NCBI GenBank assembly: GCA_026399025.1
Contig: JAPLRU010000109.1
Coordinates: forward strand, 1 to 49,424
DNA from: Methylobacter sp.
GTDB taxonomy: Bacteria; Pseudomonadota; Gammaproteobacteria; Methylococcales; Methylomonadaceae
Length of the DNA stretch: 49,424 bases
Direction: 5' to 3'
Shown: positions 25,295-36,960 of the stretch, in pieces
Numbering within the stretch: position 1 is the first letter of the stretch
Layout of the letters: the number at the start of each line of letters is the position of its first letter
Notes under the pieces: model-generated
What the model was told of the DNA's origin: nothing
The model's input: only the letters and a program-made list of their open reading frames with translations
Database searches by the model: none
Made by a program: the position numbers and the translations under genes

Positions 25295-28099
25295 ATGAAG
25301 ATCAACATGCCGGTGACCAACCTGGAATACACACTTAAGGAAAGCGATTCCATCGTATCCAAAACGGATTTAACGGGGATGATTACCTATATCAACGATG
25401 ATTTTCTCCGCGTTAGCGGCTTTACCAAAGCGGAATTGATTGGCTTTCCGCACAATATCGTGCGTCATCCGGATATGCCGCCGGAAGCGTTTGCCGATAT
25501 GTGGAAAGCGTTGAAAGAGGAGCGCCCGTGGACCGGACTGGTCAAGAATCGCTGTAAAAACGGGGATTTTTATTGGGTGTTGACCACTGCCATACCTTTA
25601 TATGAAAACAACCAACTCGTCGGTTATATGTCGGTGCGCACTAAGCCCGACCAGGATCAAGTCAATGCCGTCGATACCGCCTACCGACTGTTTAAGGACG
25701 GCAAAGCCGGCAACCTGAAAATCCGGGACGGGAACATCGTTAAATCAACTTTCTCAAAGAAGCTTAACCCCTTCAAGAACCCTACGATCAAAAGCCGTTT
25801 GATAATTGTCGTCGGCCTGTTGAGTGTGTTAATGATGATCATCGGCGGCATGGGCTTGCGCGGCATGGACAAGGCCAATGAGGGCCTGCGCACGGTGTAT
25901 GAGGATCGCACCGTGCCGATGAACCAGATCTGTTTTATCAAGGAACTAATGTTGACCAACCAACTGAAAATCAGCTCTGCGTTGATTACGCCAACGCCTG
26001 CAGTAATACAGAATAATGTTGCCGAAGTGGAAAAAAACATCACGGAAATAAACAAGACATGGGCGGCGTATATGGCGACTTACTTAACCCCGGAGGAGAA
26101 AAAGCTGGCCGATAGCTTCATCGCAAACAGAAAACTGTTTGTCGAAGAAGGCTTGAAGCCAACGCTTGCCGCACTGAAAGCTAATGACCTCGAACTCGCC
26201 AATAAGCTTGCTATAGATAAGGTTGATCCGCTTTTTAAACACGCTAATGAAGATAATAAGCTTTTGATGCAATTACAGGTTGATGTCGCCAAGCAAGAGT
26301 TTGAGTTGGCTCAAGCTCGCTATAATCGCACCCGTAACACAGGCATCGGCTTGATCGCGCTGGGTATTACTTTTGCCTTATGGTGGGCGGCTATCCTGAT
26401 TCATGCCATTGTCGATCCGCTTAATGCGGCTATTCGCGGCTTTGGCAGCATCGCTCAAGGCAAATATAACAACCTTATAGAAATTAAACACCGGGACGAA
26501 ATCGGTAAAGTGCTGGAAGCCCTTAAATCAATGCAGGCCAAACTCGGTTTCGACATCGCGGAAAGTAGACGGGTTGCCGATGAGGGTTTACGCATCAAAG
26601 TCGGCCTCGACAGTTCCACATCCGCCATTACCATATCGGGCGCCGATACTTTATTGATTCACATGACGCCGGCCGCGAAAAGCTTACTTGCTTCTATCGG
26701 CGGCCCCGGCTTCAATGTCGAAGGCCTTTACGGCAACCCTCTCTCCCGCTTGTTCGATAATCCGGAAGCTGCCGCTAAATTCGACCGTGCCGCGCAAACC
26801 GGCGAAGATGTCGATCTGTTCTTTCAAAATCATCATCTACGCTTGGCGGCTCGCCCGATCATCGATGACAACGGCGTATCGCTGGGTCGGGTAACGCAAT
26901 GGCTGGATCGCACCGCCGAAGTCGCGATAGAACAGGAAGTGTCTTCCCTTGTGCATGGTGCGGTCATGGGCGATTTTACCCGGCGTATTGACATGGACGG
27001 CAAAGAAGACTTCTTCAAACAGCTGGGCGACGGACTGAACGAGCTGATGGAAACGACCGAAAGCGGTATCAATGATGTGGTGCGCGTACTGGGCGCATTG
27101 TCCCGTAACGACCTGACCCAAACCGTCACCAATGACTATATCGGTAGTTTCGGGCAGCTCAAGGATGACGCCAACACCACGGTGGAAAAGCTTAAGGAGA
27201 TCATTAATCAAATCAAAGCAGCCACCTACAACATCAACACCGGGGCTAAAGAAATCGCTTCCGGCAATAACGACTTGTCGCATCGTACCGAGGAGCAAGC
27301 CGCCAGTCTGGAGCAAACCGCGGCCAGCATGGAACAGCTGACTTCCACCGTGCAGCATAATGCCGCCAACGCCAAACAGGCTAATCAATTGGCCGTTGAG
27401 GCATCGGATATAGCCGGTAAAGGCGTCGAAGTGGTCGGTCAAGTGGTTAAGACCATGGGCGACATTAACGACTCTTCGCGTAAGATCGGCGACATTATTT
27501 CGGTCATCGACGACATTGCTTTCCAAACCAACATCCTGGCCTTGAACGCAGCGGTCGAAGCGGCCCGCGCCGGCGAACAAGGCCGGGGCTTTGCGGTGGT
27601 GGCCGTCGAAGTGCGCAATTTAGCGCAGCGCGCGGCAACGGCTGCCGGAGAAATCAAACAGCTGATTGACGATTCGGTGATGAAGGTCGCCGACGGCACT
27701 CAGCTGGTCACCCAAGCCGGACAAACCATGGCGGAGATCGTTAATTCGGTTCGCGGCGTGACTGCGATGATGTCCGAAATCAGCGCCGCTTCAGTGGAGC
27801 AAACGTCCGGTATCGGGCAGGTCAATCAAGCTATCGGTCAGATGGACGATGTCACTCAGCAGAATGCCGCGTTGGTGGAACAAGCCGCCGCTGCGGCGGA
27901 ATCGCTGGAAGAGCAGGCGCAAAGCTTATCGGATACGGTCGCGCAATTCAAAGTGGAGGCTTATGCTCGCGATACTCAGGGAGACGCGTCTCGAACCGGT
28001 GCTTTTCATGTCGCGTCGCCGAAAAAAGTAATCGTTCCGGCGGCCGCCAAGCCCAAATCGATTCCCCAGCTTTCCAATGACGAGTGGGAAGAGTTTTAG
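25295..28099 (+). CDS. Methyl-accepting chemotaxis protein with N-terminal Aer-like PAS
   Basis: A 934-residue chemoreceptor. Order: cytoplasmic PAS domain (about 10-120, with F-L-R-V-S-G-F and R-H-P-D-M-P-P as in the Aer redox sensor), membrane helix (about 168-190), four-helix-bundle periplasmic domain (190-345), second membrane helix (about 350-370), HAMP, a second PAS-like segment (about 430-545), a further HAMP-like repeat, and the signalling domain with the hairpin tip [15 protein letters not shown]. It ends E-W-E-E-F, like the NWETF pentapeptide that tethers CheR/CheB, so adaptation by methylation is likely. It signals through CheA-CheW; no other chemotaxis gene is here. Redox or energy sensing is inferred from the Aer-like PAS. 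Confidence 0.9.
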   Translation: MKINMPVTNLEYTLKESDSIVSKTDLTGMITYINDDFLRVSGFTKAELIGFPHNIVRHPDMPPEAFADMWKALKEERPWTGLVKNRCKNGDFYWVLTTAIPLYENNQLVGYMSVRTKPDQDQVNAVDTAYRLFKDGKAGNLKIRDGNIVKSTFSKKLNPFKNPTIKSRLIIVVGLLSVLMMIIGGMGLRGMDKANEGLRTVYEDRTVPMNQICFIKELMLTNQLKISSALITPTPAVIQNNVAEVEKNITEINKTWAAYMATYLTPEEKKLADSFIANRKLFVEEGLKPTLAALKANDLELANKLAIDKVDPLFKHANEDNKLLMQLQVDVAKQEFELAQARYNRTRNTGIGLIALGITFALWWAAILIHAIVDPLNAAIRGFGSIAQGKYNNLIEIKHRDEIGKVLEALKSMQAKLGFDIAESRRVADEGLRIKVGLDSSTSAITISGADTLLIHMTPAAKSLLASIGGPGFNVEGLYGNPLSRLFDNPEAAAKFDRAAQTGEDVDLFFQNHHLRLAARPIIDDNGVSLGRVTQWLDRTAEVAIEQEVSSLVHGAVMGDFTRRIDMDGKEDFFKQLGDGLNELMETTESGINDVVRVLGALSRNDLTQTVTNDYIGSFGQLKDDANTTVEKLKEIINQIKAATYNINTGAKEIASGNNDLSHRTEEQAASLEQTAASMEQLTSTVQHNAANAKQANQLAVEASDIAGKGVEVVGQVVKTMGDINDSSRKIGDIISVIDDIAFQTNILALNAAVEAARAGEQGRGFAVVAVEVRNLAQRAATAAGEIKQLIDDSVMKVADGTQLVTQAGQTMAEIVNSVRGVTAMMSEISAASVEQTSGIGQVNQAIGQMDDVTQQNAALVEQAAAAAESLEEQAQSLSDTVAQFKVEAYARDTQGDASRTGAFHVASPKKVIVPAAAKPKSIPQLSNDEWEEF

Positions 28100-28270
28100 T
28101 TAAAAACGCTGGTTGGCTGCGGATAGTCCGTACACTTATTATAATCGAGTTGCATAGACGGTAACGGCTACCCCTTTTTTTATAGGGGTTGATCCTGGGT
28201 ATTTCGGACGCTTCTTGACGAGGGCGGCTTTCTCGGTAAAGCGCTTGTCTTCCATCACCCCGTGCTGGAA

Positions 28271-28304
28271 AAGGTTGGGCAACGAAAAGAGCTTGCCCAA
28301 CCTT
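28271..28304. terminator. Bidirectional hairpin between chemoreceptor and patatin genes
   Basis: AAGGTTGGGCAA (28271-28282) pairs perfectly with TTGCCCAACCTT (28293-28304) over 12 bp with a 10-base loop. It lies between two convergent genes and can serve both strands; the T tract is weak. A second smaller repeat (CCCC...GGGG) is near 28173-28188. Confidence 0.65.
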
Positions 28305-28327
28305 ATATCTTGATTGTGAAAAGAAAA

Positions 28328-30082
28328 TCAGCTTTTGGGTGGGACCAGATTCCCTACCCGTCCTTGTTTGACATACAAAGGGTTAATGCAGTACAGATAG
28401 AACTGGATGAAGACACTACCCACTATTAAAGCAAGACTTCTGACAACCGATTTGACCAGGCTTGAATTGATGCGCCACAGCTCAAAGATACGGAATATAC
28501 GCGCCAGTTTGGGTGCTATTGCGTCAATTGCCCATAGCAAAATAACGGCAACCAGTTCTAAATAGGAAATGCATTTTTTTAACAACTCCCAAAGATCAAG
28601 CCCGAAGAGATAGGCCAATACCGCGATGAATAGCGCTAAAGCGACTTTGAGCCAGGGAATGCACATCAAGGCCTTGCCGAAAGTGGACTGGGCTATTTCC
28701 AGTTGGCGCAGATAAGCGTCGGTCGGGTTGCTTATCCAGGGTGCGATATCTTGGAATTTCCACGGCGTTGCCGGCAAGGTTCTTTCGCTGTTCGGTTGGG
28801 CGAGATGCATGCAGTGCGCGTGTTCTTTGAAGTGTTCCAAGTCATTCTGACTCATGCGATAACCGTCCAGCATCAATGAGTACGCTTCGACCTCGGTAAA
28901 CGCATCCAAATCGGTACGCATTTTCGACAGGCTTTCTTGTACTTTCGGGTCAACACCGAAATTTTGGCATGTTGCCGGAATAATATGATCCGGAGCTTGC
29001 TTGCCGTCTTGGTCTATGCAGGAAATTTCCCGAATCGCCAAACCTTCGCGTAAATTCATGAACGCGACGTTATGCGTGCCCCGATTGTCTTTCAGGTGCA
29101 GCAGACCTTCGGTGCGCACCCGGTCCTGCAATATACTGCTGACGCGCAATAACACGGGGACCGCACCCGTTCCGGGGCTGTTTTCCGTACCTATTTGGCC
29201 TGAAGCATCGCTGATCACAAAACAGGTGCAGTTGTTGCGGATTAAAGCCTCTATACCTTGATTATCATGCACGCCGCCGTCTACTAATTGCGCGCGTATT
29301 GCTTCTTTTTGCTCAAGGTCGAAGTATAAACTGCTGACAGCCATAGGGTCGAACAGACCGGGCACACAGGCGGAGGCCGCCACCGCATTGCCTAAAGAAA
29401 AGTTTTGCTGAGTCGAGACCATATCTTTATAGCCGTCGGCGCGGCGCAACCGGATGGATTTTTTATCGATGACATCGGTATCGGGGGTTGGCGGTTCGCC
29501 CATTGTTTCCGCGGTAAACTGCCAACTGCGTCCGGTATTTAAGGAGGTCGCGTTAAGCTCCAGAATGGGGACTTTTGCCGATCTGTCGGTATTGTGTTTA
29601 TTAGGATGGAAATTTTCTTCGCCGCCCAGGGGAAATATTTTCAATTCCCGCATTTCGAGCGGCGCGCTCACGCCTGTCAGTACATGTTGATACAACCATT
29701 CGTTATAGAGCCGGCCTATGCGGTCACTACGGGAATAATTGAGGAACATCATTTTAAAATTGGCGACGGCGTTACCGAAAGTTGCCATGCGAATATTTTT
29801 TTCCGTTGCCGCCAGAAAATCTTTCTCAATCGTGCGGACGATCTCGACATAATCCTGATCGGTAATGTCGGCGTCCGCTTTGCTTTCGAGCAGCTTCTTA
29901 ACATGTAAATAATACAACGCGCCGATGATGGAGCCGCCGGAAACTGTGGAAATAACCTCCACATAGCGCAGCAAGTTTAATTCCGCCATTTGCGCCAAAA
30001 CGCCGATATGGAAAAAAGAGGCGCGCAGCCCGCCTCCGGAAAGTCCTAGACCCAGTCTTTCATTTTTTTTGTGTTCTGACAT
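28328..30082 (-). CDS. Patatin-like phospholipase with C-terminal membrane segments
   Basis: A 584-residue protein. The N-terminal half is a patatin domain: the oxyanion-hole G-G-G-L-R at 16-20, the nucleophile S48 in T-V-S-G-G-S, and the catalytic Asp in V-D-G-G (D268). Such enzymes are acyl hydrolases acting on phospholipids or neutral lipids. Residues about 475-570 contain two to three hydrophobic stretches, so the enzyme is probably membrane-anchored with its catalytic domain in the cytoplasm (no signal peptide). The first G of the classical G-x-S-x-G is Thr, seen in other members. It stands alone; the physiological substrate cannot be inferred. Confidence 0.85.
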   Translation of the reverse strand: MSEHKKNERLGLGLSGGGLRASFFHIGVLAQMAELNLLRYVEVISTVSGGSIIGALYYLHVKKLLESKADADITDQDYVEIVRTIEKDFLAATEKNIRMATFGNAVANFKMMFLNYSRSDRIGRLYNEWLYQHVLTGVSAPLEMRELKIFPLGGEENFHPNKHNTDRSAKVPILELNATSLNTGRSWQFTAETMGEPPTPDTDVIDKKSIRLRRADGYKDMVSTQQNFSLGNAVAASACVPGLFDPMAVSSLYFDLEQKEAIRAQLVDGGVHDNQGIEALIRNNCTCFVISDASGQIGTENSPGTGAVPVLLRVSSILQDRVRTEGLLHLKDNRGTHNVAFMNLREGLAIREISCIDQDGKQAPDHIIPATCQNFGVDPKVQESLSKMRTDLDAFTEVEAYSLMLDGYRMSQNDLEHFKEHAHCMHLAQPNSERTLPATPWKFQDIAPWISNPTDAYLRQLEIAQSTFGKALMCIPWLKVALALFIAVLAYLFGLDLWELLKKCISYLELVAVILLWAIDAIAPKLARIFRIFELWRINSSLVKSVVRSLALIVGSVFIQFYLYCINPLYVKQGRVGNLVPPKS

Positions 30083-32097
<2,015 letters not shown>

Positions 32098-32101
32098 GTT
32101 T

Positions 32102-32205
32102 AGGCGAAAGACGAAAGGCGAAGGGCTAAAGGTTGAGATTGATCTAATTTGAAGCACGGTTTTTTCGCCTTTAGTCCTTTGCCCTCCGCCCTTAACCTTT
32201 CGCCT
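32102..32205. repeat. Inverted heptamer repeat between guaB and guaA
   Basis: Five forward seven-base units (AGGCGAA, AGACGAA, AGGCGAA, GGGCTAA, AGGTTGA at 32102-32136) face six units in inverted orientation at 32164-32205 (reading, on the minus strand, AGGCGAA, AGGTTAA, GGGCGGA, GGGCAAA, GGACTAA, AGGCGAA). The arms can form a long imperfect hairpin around a 27-base centre in the guaB-guaA transcript. The same unit type occurs at 6951-6985 next to bioA. Confidence 0.8.
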
Positions 32206-32224
32206 AATCTAAAAGAGTTCTATC

Positions 32225-33811
32225 GTGAAACAACACTCCCCAAACATCCATAGCCATAAAATCCTGATCCTGGATTTCGGCTCGCAATACACTCAATTAA
32301 TCGCGCGGCGCATTCGTGAAATCGGCGTTTATTGCGAAATTTATTCCTGCGAATGCAGCGAAGAACAAATCGAAACATTCGCGCCCAACGGCATTATTTT
32401 ATCCGGCGGTCCGGAAACGGTCACCAGCGGCGATACGCCCAGGGCACCGGCTTGCGTTTTCGAATTGGGCGTTCCGGTGCTGGGCATCTGTTACGGTCTA
32501 CAAACAATGACCGAGCAACTGGGCGGCAAGGTTGAAAGTTCCGATCACCGGGAGTTCGGCTACGCGCAAATCAGGGCGCGTGGTCATTCGAAATTGCTCA
32601 GCGGCATTGAAGATCATTTATCGGCGGAAGGTTTTGGCTTATTGGATGTTTGGATGAGCCACGGCGACCGCGTGGTTGATTTACCGGCCGGTTTTACGCT
32701 GATTGCCAGCTCGGACGGCGCGCCGATTGCAGGTATCGCCAATGAGGAAAAAGGTTTTTACGGTTTGCAGTTTCATCCCGAAGTGACCCATACCAAACAA
32801 GGCGGACGGATTTTGTCGCGCTTTGTATTGGACATTTGCGGCTGCGAGGCATTGTGGACTTCCAGCAATATTATCGAAGACAGCATCGAAGTCGTTCGTA
32901 AAACGGTCGGTACCGATCATGTGGTGTTGGGGCTGTCCGGCGGCGTCGATTCGTCGGTGGTTGCGGCGTTGTTGCATAAAGCGATTAAAGACCAATTAAC
33001 CTGTGTTTTTGTCGATACCGGTTTGTTGCGATTGCACGAAGGCGATCAAGTCATGGCGACTTTTGCCGAACATATGGGCGTTAAAGTGATTCGGGTCAAC
33101 GCCGAGCAGCGCTATCTGGACGCGTTGAGCGGCATCACCGACCCGGAACAAAAACGCAAGATTATCGGCAGCTTGTTTATTGAAATCTTCGATGAAGAAG
33201 CCGCGAAAATTACTGATGCCAAATGGCTGGCGCAAGGCACGATTTATCCGGATGTGATCGAGTCGGCCGGTTCTAAAAGCGGCAAGGCGCATTTGATCAA
33301 GTCGCATCACAATGTCGGCGGTTTGCCGGAAAATATGCTGTTAAAGCTGGTTGAGCCGTTGCGTGAGTTGTTCAAGGATGAAGTCAGGAAGTTGGGCGTG
33401 GAGTTAGGTCTGCCCGCGGATATGGTTTATCGGCATCCGTTTCCCGGTCCCGGTTTGGGCGTCAGGATTTTGGGCGAAGTGAAAAAGGAATATGCCGATT
33501 TATTGCGTCAGGCCGATGCTATTTTTATTGAAGAGCTGTATCGCCATGATCTTTACGACAAAGTCAGCCAAGCGTTTGCGGTATTTCTGCCGGTCAAATC
33601 GGTTGGCGTGATGGGTGACGGTCGGCGTTACGATTATGTGATTGCGATACGCGCGGTCGAAACCATCGATTTTATGACCGCTCGCTGGGCGCATTTGCCG
33701 TATGAGTTTTTGGATCTGATTTCCCGCCGTATTATCAATGAAGTTCCGGGGATTTCCCGCGTCGCTTACGATATCAGCGGCAAGCCTCCCGCAACCATCG
33801 AATGGGAATAA
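32225..33811 (+). CDS. guaA: GMP synthase (glutamine-hydrolysing) GuaA
   Basis: A 528-residue two-domain enzyme converting XMP to GMP. The N-terminal class I glutamine amidotransferase domain has the nucleophile in G-I-C-Y-G-L-Q and the His/Glu pair in F-H-P-E-V-T-H. The ATP pyrophosphatase domain has the PP-loop G-L-S-G-G-V-D-S-S, and the C-terminal dimerisation domain ends in the usual T-I-E-W-E. Length normal. The stop is 10 bases inside the next gene, tadA, so translation of the two may be coupled. Confidence 0.97.
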   Translation: MKQHSPNIHSHKILILDFGSQYTQLIARRIREIGVYCEIYSCECSEEQIETFAPNGIILSGGPETVTSGDTPRAPACVFELGVPVLGICYGLQTMTEQLGGKVESSDHREFGYAQIRARGHSKLLSGIEDHLSAEGFGLLDVWMSHGDRVVDLPAGFTLIASSDGAPIAGIANEEKGFYGLQFHPEVTHTKQGGRILSRFVLDICGCEALWTSSNIIEDSIEVVRKTVGTDHVVLGLSGGVDSSVVAALLHKAIKDQLTCVFVDTGLLRLHEGDQVMATFAEHMGVKVIRVNAEQRYLDALSGITDPEQKRKIIGSLFIEIFDEEAAKITDAKWLAQGTIYPDVIESAGSKSGKAHLIKSHHNVGGLPENMLLKLVEPLRELFKDEVRKLGVELGLPADMVYRHPFPGPGLGVRILGEVKKEYADLLRQADAIFIEELYRHDLYDKVSQAFAVFLPVKSVGVMGDGRRYDYVIAIRAVETIDFMTARWAHLPYEFLDLISRRIINEVPGISRVAYDISGKPPATIEWE

Positions 33812-34263
33812 ACCCCGCTACGGATGAAGCCTGGATGCGCTATGCGATAAGGCTGGCGCAACGGGCCGAGCGGCAGGGCGAAGTGCCGGTCGGTGCTGTC
33901 GTGGTCAAGGATGAGCGATGTATTGCGGAAGGCTGGAATATTCCGATAAGCAGCCATGACCCGACCGCCCACGCCGAGGTGGTTGCGTTACGGGGCGCAG
34001 GCATTCAGGTTGAAAATTATCGATTGAACGATGCGACGCTATACGTGACTTTGGAACCCTGCGTGATGTGCATCGGCGCGATGAGCCATGCCCGGATTAA
34101 GCGGCTGGTGTTCGGCGCGTATGATCCTAAGCGGGGTGCGGTGTGCAATGCCTTGAGTTTGACCGATGCGAGCTTTTTAAATCACCGGATCAGTTGGGAC
34201 GGCGGCGTGTTGGAGGCGGAATGTTCGGAAATGTTGAGGGATTTTTTTAAAGCCAGGCGATAA
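33802..34263 (+). CDS. tadA: tRNA-specific adenosine deaminase TadA
   Basis: A 153-residue zinc-dependent deaminase converting A34 to inosine in tRNA-Arg(ACG). The zinc site is complete: T-A-H-A-E-V (His and the catalytic Glu) and E-P-C-V-M-C with the two cysteines. Family segments A-x-x-x-x-E-V-P-V-G-A-V and R[16 protein letters not shown] are present. Its ATG lies within the end of guaA, overlapping by 10 bases, so a guaA-tadA transcript is likely. Confidence 0.95.
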   Translation: MGINPATDEAWMRYAIRLAQRAERQGEVPVGAVVVKDERCIAEGWNIPISSHDPTAHAEVVALRGAGIQVENYRLNDATLYVTLEPCVMCIGAMSHARIKRLVFGAYDPKRGAVCNALSLTDASFLNHRISWDGGVLEAECSEMLRDFFKARR

Positions 34264-34291
34264 GGGGTCGATTATCGGCGGGTTCTGTCCT

Positions 34292-34337
34292 TTTACGAAA
34301 GCCCTCCCTGGAAAGAAGAGAGGGCAAAAGCCGTAAA
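34292..34337. terminator. Hairpin between convergent tadA and pgi
   Basis: An interrupted stem: TTTACG pairs with CGTAAA on the outside and GCCCTC (34301-34306) with GAGGGC (34320-34325) inside. It lies between convergent genes and can serve as a transcript end on either strand; no long T tract. Confidence 0.5.
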
Positions 34338-34378
34338 TAGTTAATATATTGATAAAAACATCAAATCAGTCGGAAAGA

Positions 34379-35934
34379 TCAGGACTCCCTTAACTGTTTG
34401 TAGGTATTAATCAATGCATTAGTCGAGCAGTCATGACTGTCGATGATTTGGTTGTTTTGAAGTTCGGGCAGGATGACTTTGGCGAGGGTTTTGCCTAGCT
34501 CTACACCCATTTGATCGAATGAGTTGATGTTCCAGATGACGCCTTGAACATAAATTTTATGTTCATAAAATGCAATCAATGAGCCTAAGGTCTTAGGCGT
34601 CAGTTTACTAAATAAGAATGAATTGGAAGGCTTGTTGCCATCGAATACTTTGGAAGCCACCAACACTGTGTCGGCTTGGTCTTCGGGCGATAATTCCCGT
34701 TTAACTTCTTCGGCGGTTTTGCCTTTCATCAAGGCTTCCGGTTGGGCGAGAAAATTTGAAATTAAAATGTCGTGATGGTCGGGTAGCTTGTACTGGCTGT
34801 TTGCGGCGGCCAGGAAGTCGCAAGGTATCAGTTTGGTGCCTTGGTGGATAAGCTGGAAAAAGGCGTGTTGACCGTTGGTGCCGGGCTGGCCCCAAATAAT
34901 TTGACCGGTGCTGTAATCTACATGTTCGCCATTAAGGTCTATGCTTTTACCGTTGCTTTCCATGTCGCCTTGCTGAAAATAATCGGCGAAATAAAGCATG
35001 GTTTGATCGTAGGGCAATAACGCATGAGATTCGGCATTGTAGAAATTGTTATACCAAATGCCAAGCAAGCCCATGATGACCGGTATGTTTTTTTCAAAAG
35101 GCGCGGAGCGGAAATGTTCGTCAACTTCATAAGCGCCTTGTAAAAGCTCCTCGAAGTTATCCATGCCGACATATAACGCGATGGATAAGCCTATGGCCGA
35201 CCAGAGTGAATAGCGTCCGCCAACCCAATGCCTGAATTCAAACATATTATTGGTATCTATGCCGAATGCGGCAACATTTTCGGTATTGGTGGAAATGGCG
35301 ACAAAATGCTGGGCAATAGCCTGTTGATTTTTTGCTTTATCGAGAAACCAGCTTCGAGCCGACTTTGCATTGGTCATGGTCTCTTGCGTGGTAAATGTTT
35401 TGGAAGCGATCAGAAACAGCGTGGTTTCCGGAGATAAATGCTTTAGCGTTTCAACCAGATCGGCTTGATCGATATTAGAGACAAAATGGACCTTTAATGC
35501 TTCAGAAGCATAGGGGGTAAGGGCGGTCGAACGCCTGTGCGGACCCGAGTGCTGAAAGTGCGCATTTTGGCTAGAACGCTGTTGATTTGCGGCATCACAT
35601 CCTGTCCGTCAACATAAACAGGCTGATTGCTTCTGTTGCGTAAAGCGGTATGTAGGACGGATCTGTGCTCGGTATTGTTTATTTTTGCTCCGCAAAACAT
35701 GGCCTTAATTTTTTCCTTCAGCCCGGCGTGTTGGGCAAGGTTAATTAGTAAGGGCAGGGTTTGGTCGGTTATTCTGTTCTTGGAGTAATCAAAAAGGATG
35801 TCGTTAAAACGGAGAGAAAATTTGGAATGACGATTTTTGTCAGCATTGAAGCTGTCACGTAGCAGGATGTTTTTGGTTTCGTCGTGGTGTGATTTTAAAG
35901 CGGTCCAGGCTGTAGAGGTGGTCAAGGATGACAT
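34379..35934 (-). pseudogene. pgi: Glucose-6-phosphate isomerase, disrupted by internal deletion and frameshift
   Basis: Pgi interconverts glucose-6-P and fructose-6-P. The first 130 or so residues are normal up to [10 protein letters not shown], then the frame shifts at about 35525-35545 and stops at 35494. The other frame resumes at A-L-T-P-Y-A-S and runs on to a normal C-terminus. Total length (about 518 codons) is about 30 short of the 549-residue E. coli enzyme, and the missing stretch is the one carrying the G-I-G-G-S-x-L-G-P sugar-phosphate motif. Other signatures remain ([10 protein letters not shown] and [11 protein letters not shown]). In the W-G-x-P-G-T-N-G-Q-H motif x is Gln where the catalytic base Glu stands in studied enzymes. 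GGAG precedes the ATG at 35934. Probably non-functional as written; an assembly error is the alternative. Confidence 0.85.
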
Positions 35935-36205
35935 GCGTAAAGCTCCGTTTTTGAAAAAAAGATAGTTTAAGTCTACGAAAAGCAGGGATGGATAGCAATA
36001 GTACAGCAGCGCATTACCTTTTGCTTATATAATAGCGCTTGTAGATTGATCTCCTATCAATTCCTTTATCTGGCTAAATCTATGTGCTAGAGTTGTCAAT
36101 TGCTGTTGGTCAAAAATACAGCATAAGACGCTTGTTTTTGATTAAGTTCAAACTGTATGGGCGTTTATTTTTTCATAATAATAATTTATCAAACTGGAAG
36201 GCATT

Positions 36206-36796
36206 ATGAATAGTACACATATTTTAAGAAAGGGTTCCCTGGTACTTCTAGGATTGTTATTTTCCGCAACGCTGTGGGCGCACGGCGGAGCCGCAGGTAC
36301 CGATACCGATCAATGTAAATTTGAATTGGAACCGGGGCATTGGCTGCATTATACCGCTTATCAGCCTAACGCATTTCCCGCTGAAGATTTTTGCGCCAAC
36401 ATTCCCCGCGATAAAGAAATGACTTTACTCGTGTTCGATTATCAGGATATGAAATACCGTGACATGTCAGTTGAGTTTGAAGTGACAAAAGAACCGGAAG
36501 GAACCAGCGTATTCAAGCTGCCTGCGGCAAAGCATAAAAAAGGCACGGTTGAATTAAAATTACCAAACGGCGTACCCGAGCCCGGCAAATACCTGATTCA
36601 TATTACCCTGGTTCCTGATGTGGGTGATAGATTGGATGCGCATATGGGCTTTAAAGCCGGCGGCGGCCCGGCTGTGAGTAAAAATAATCTGCTCTTGTAC
36701 GCATTTTTCGGACTCGCCGGTCTCTATGTCGTTTACCTGTCACATGCGGGTTTCAAACGCAAGGTGGATGAAATAATCGCGAATATTAAAGGTTAA
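36206..36796 (+). CDS. Periplasmic membrane-anchored protein with predicted mature N-terminal histidine
   Basis: A 196-residue protein I do not recognise. Residues 1-25 are a signal peptide ending L-W-A, so the mature chain would begin H-G-G-A-A-G. A beta-rich periplasmic domain follows (about 35-150), with two cysteines (C37, C63) that could form a disulfide and several histidines (H45, H48, H132, H146). A single transmembrane helix at about 162-179 leaves a short basic cytoplasmic tail. An N-terminal His plus internal His recalls the copper-binding histidine brace of PmoB, CopC and LPMOs, but this is inference. GGAAGG lies before the ATG. It heads the cupredoxin locus; a 164-base gap with a GATGCCAT/ATGGCATC hairpin follows. 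Confidence 0.6.
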   Translation: MNSTHILRKGSLVLLGLLFSATLWAHGGAAGTDTDQCKFELEPGHWLHYTAYQPNAFPAEDFCANIPRDKEMTLLVFDYQDMKYRDMSVEFEVTKEPEGTSVFKLPAAKHKKGTVELKLPNGVPEPGKYLIHITLVPDVGDRLDAHMGFKAGGGPAVSKNNLLLYAFFGLAGLYVVYLSHAGFKRKVDEIIANIKG

Positions 36797-36826
36797 ACAA
36801 CTATTTGAGTCTCGCTAGGGTCTGTC

Positions 36827-36864
36827 GATGCCATTTTGCCGTTACTCTGATATGGTATGGCATC
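36827..36864 (+). promoter_or_regulatory. Inverted repeat upstream of the cupredoxin gene
   Basis: GATGCCAT (36827-36834) and ATGGCATC (36857-36864) form a perfect 8-bp inverted repeat with a 22-base centre in the gap between the two envelope-protein genes. It could be a regulator site or a long-loop hairpin; no T tract follows. Confidence 0.35.
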
Positions 36865-36960
36865 ATCGCTTAAATAACCTGCTTTTAGTGCCTACAGGGA
36901 TGTAGGTAGGGATATATGAGCGAAAGCTTTGATTTTTTGAATAAGATGAGGAAATGAATA

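Noticed and set aside
26833-27699. Long antisense frames inside the chemoreceptor gene
   Set aside because: Shadow frames of a strongly conserved signalling domain; composition is not protein-like.
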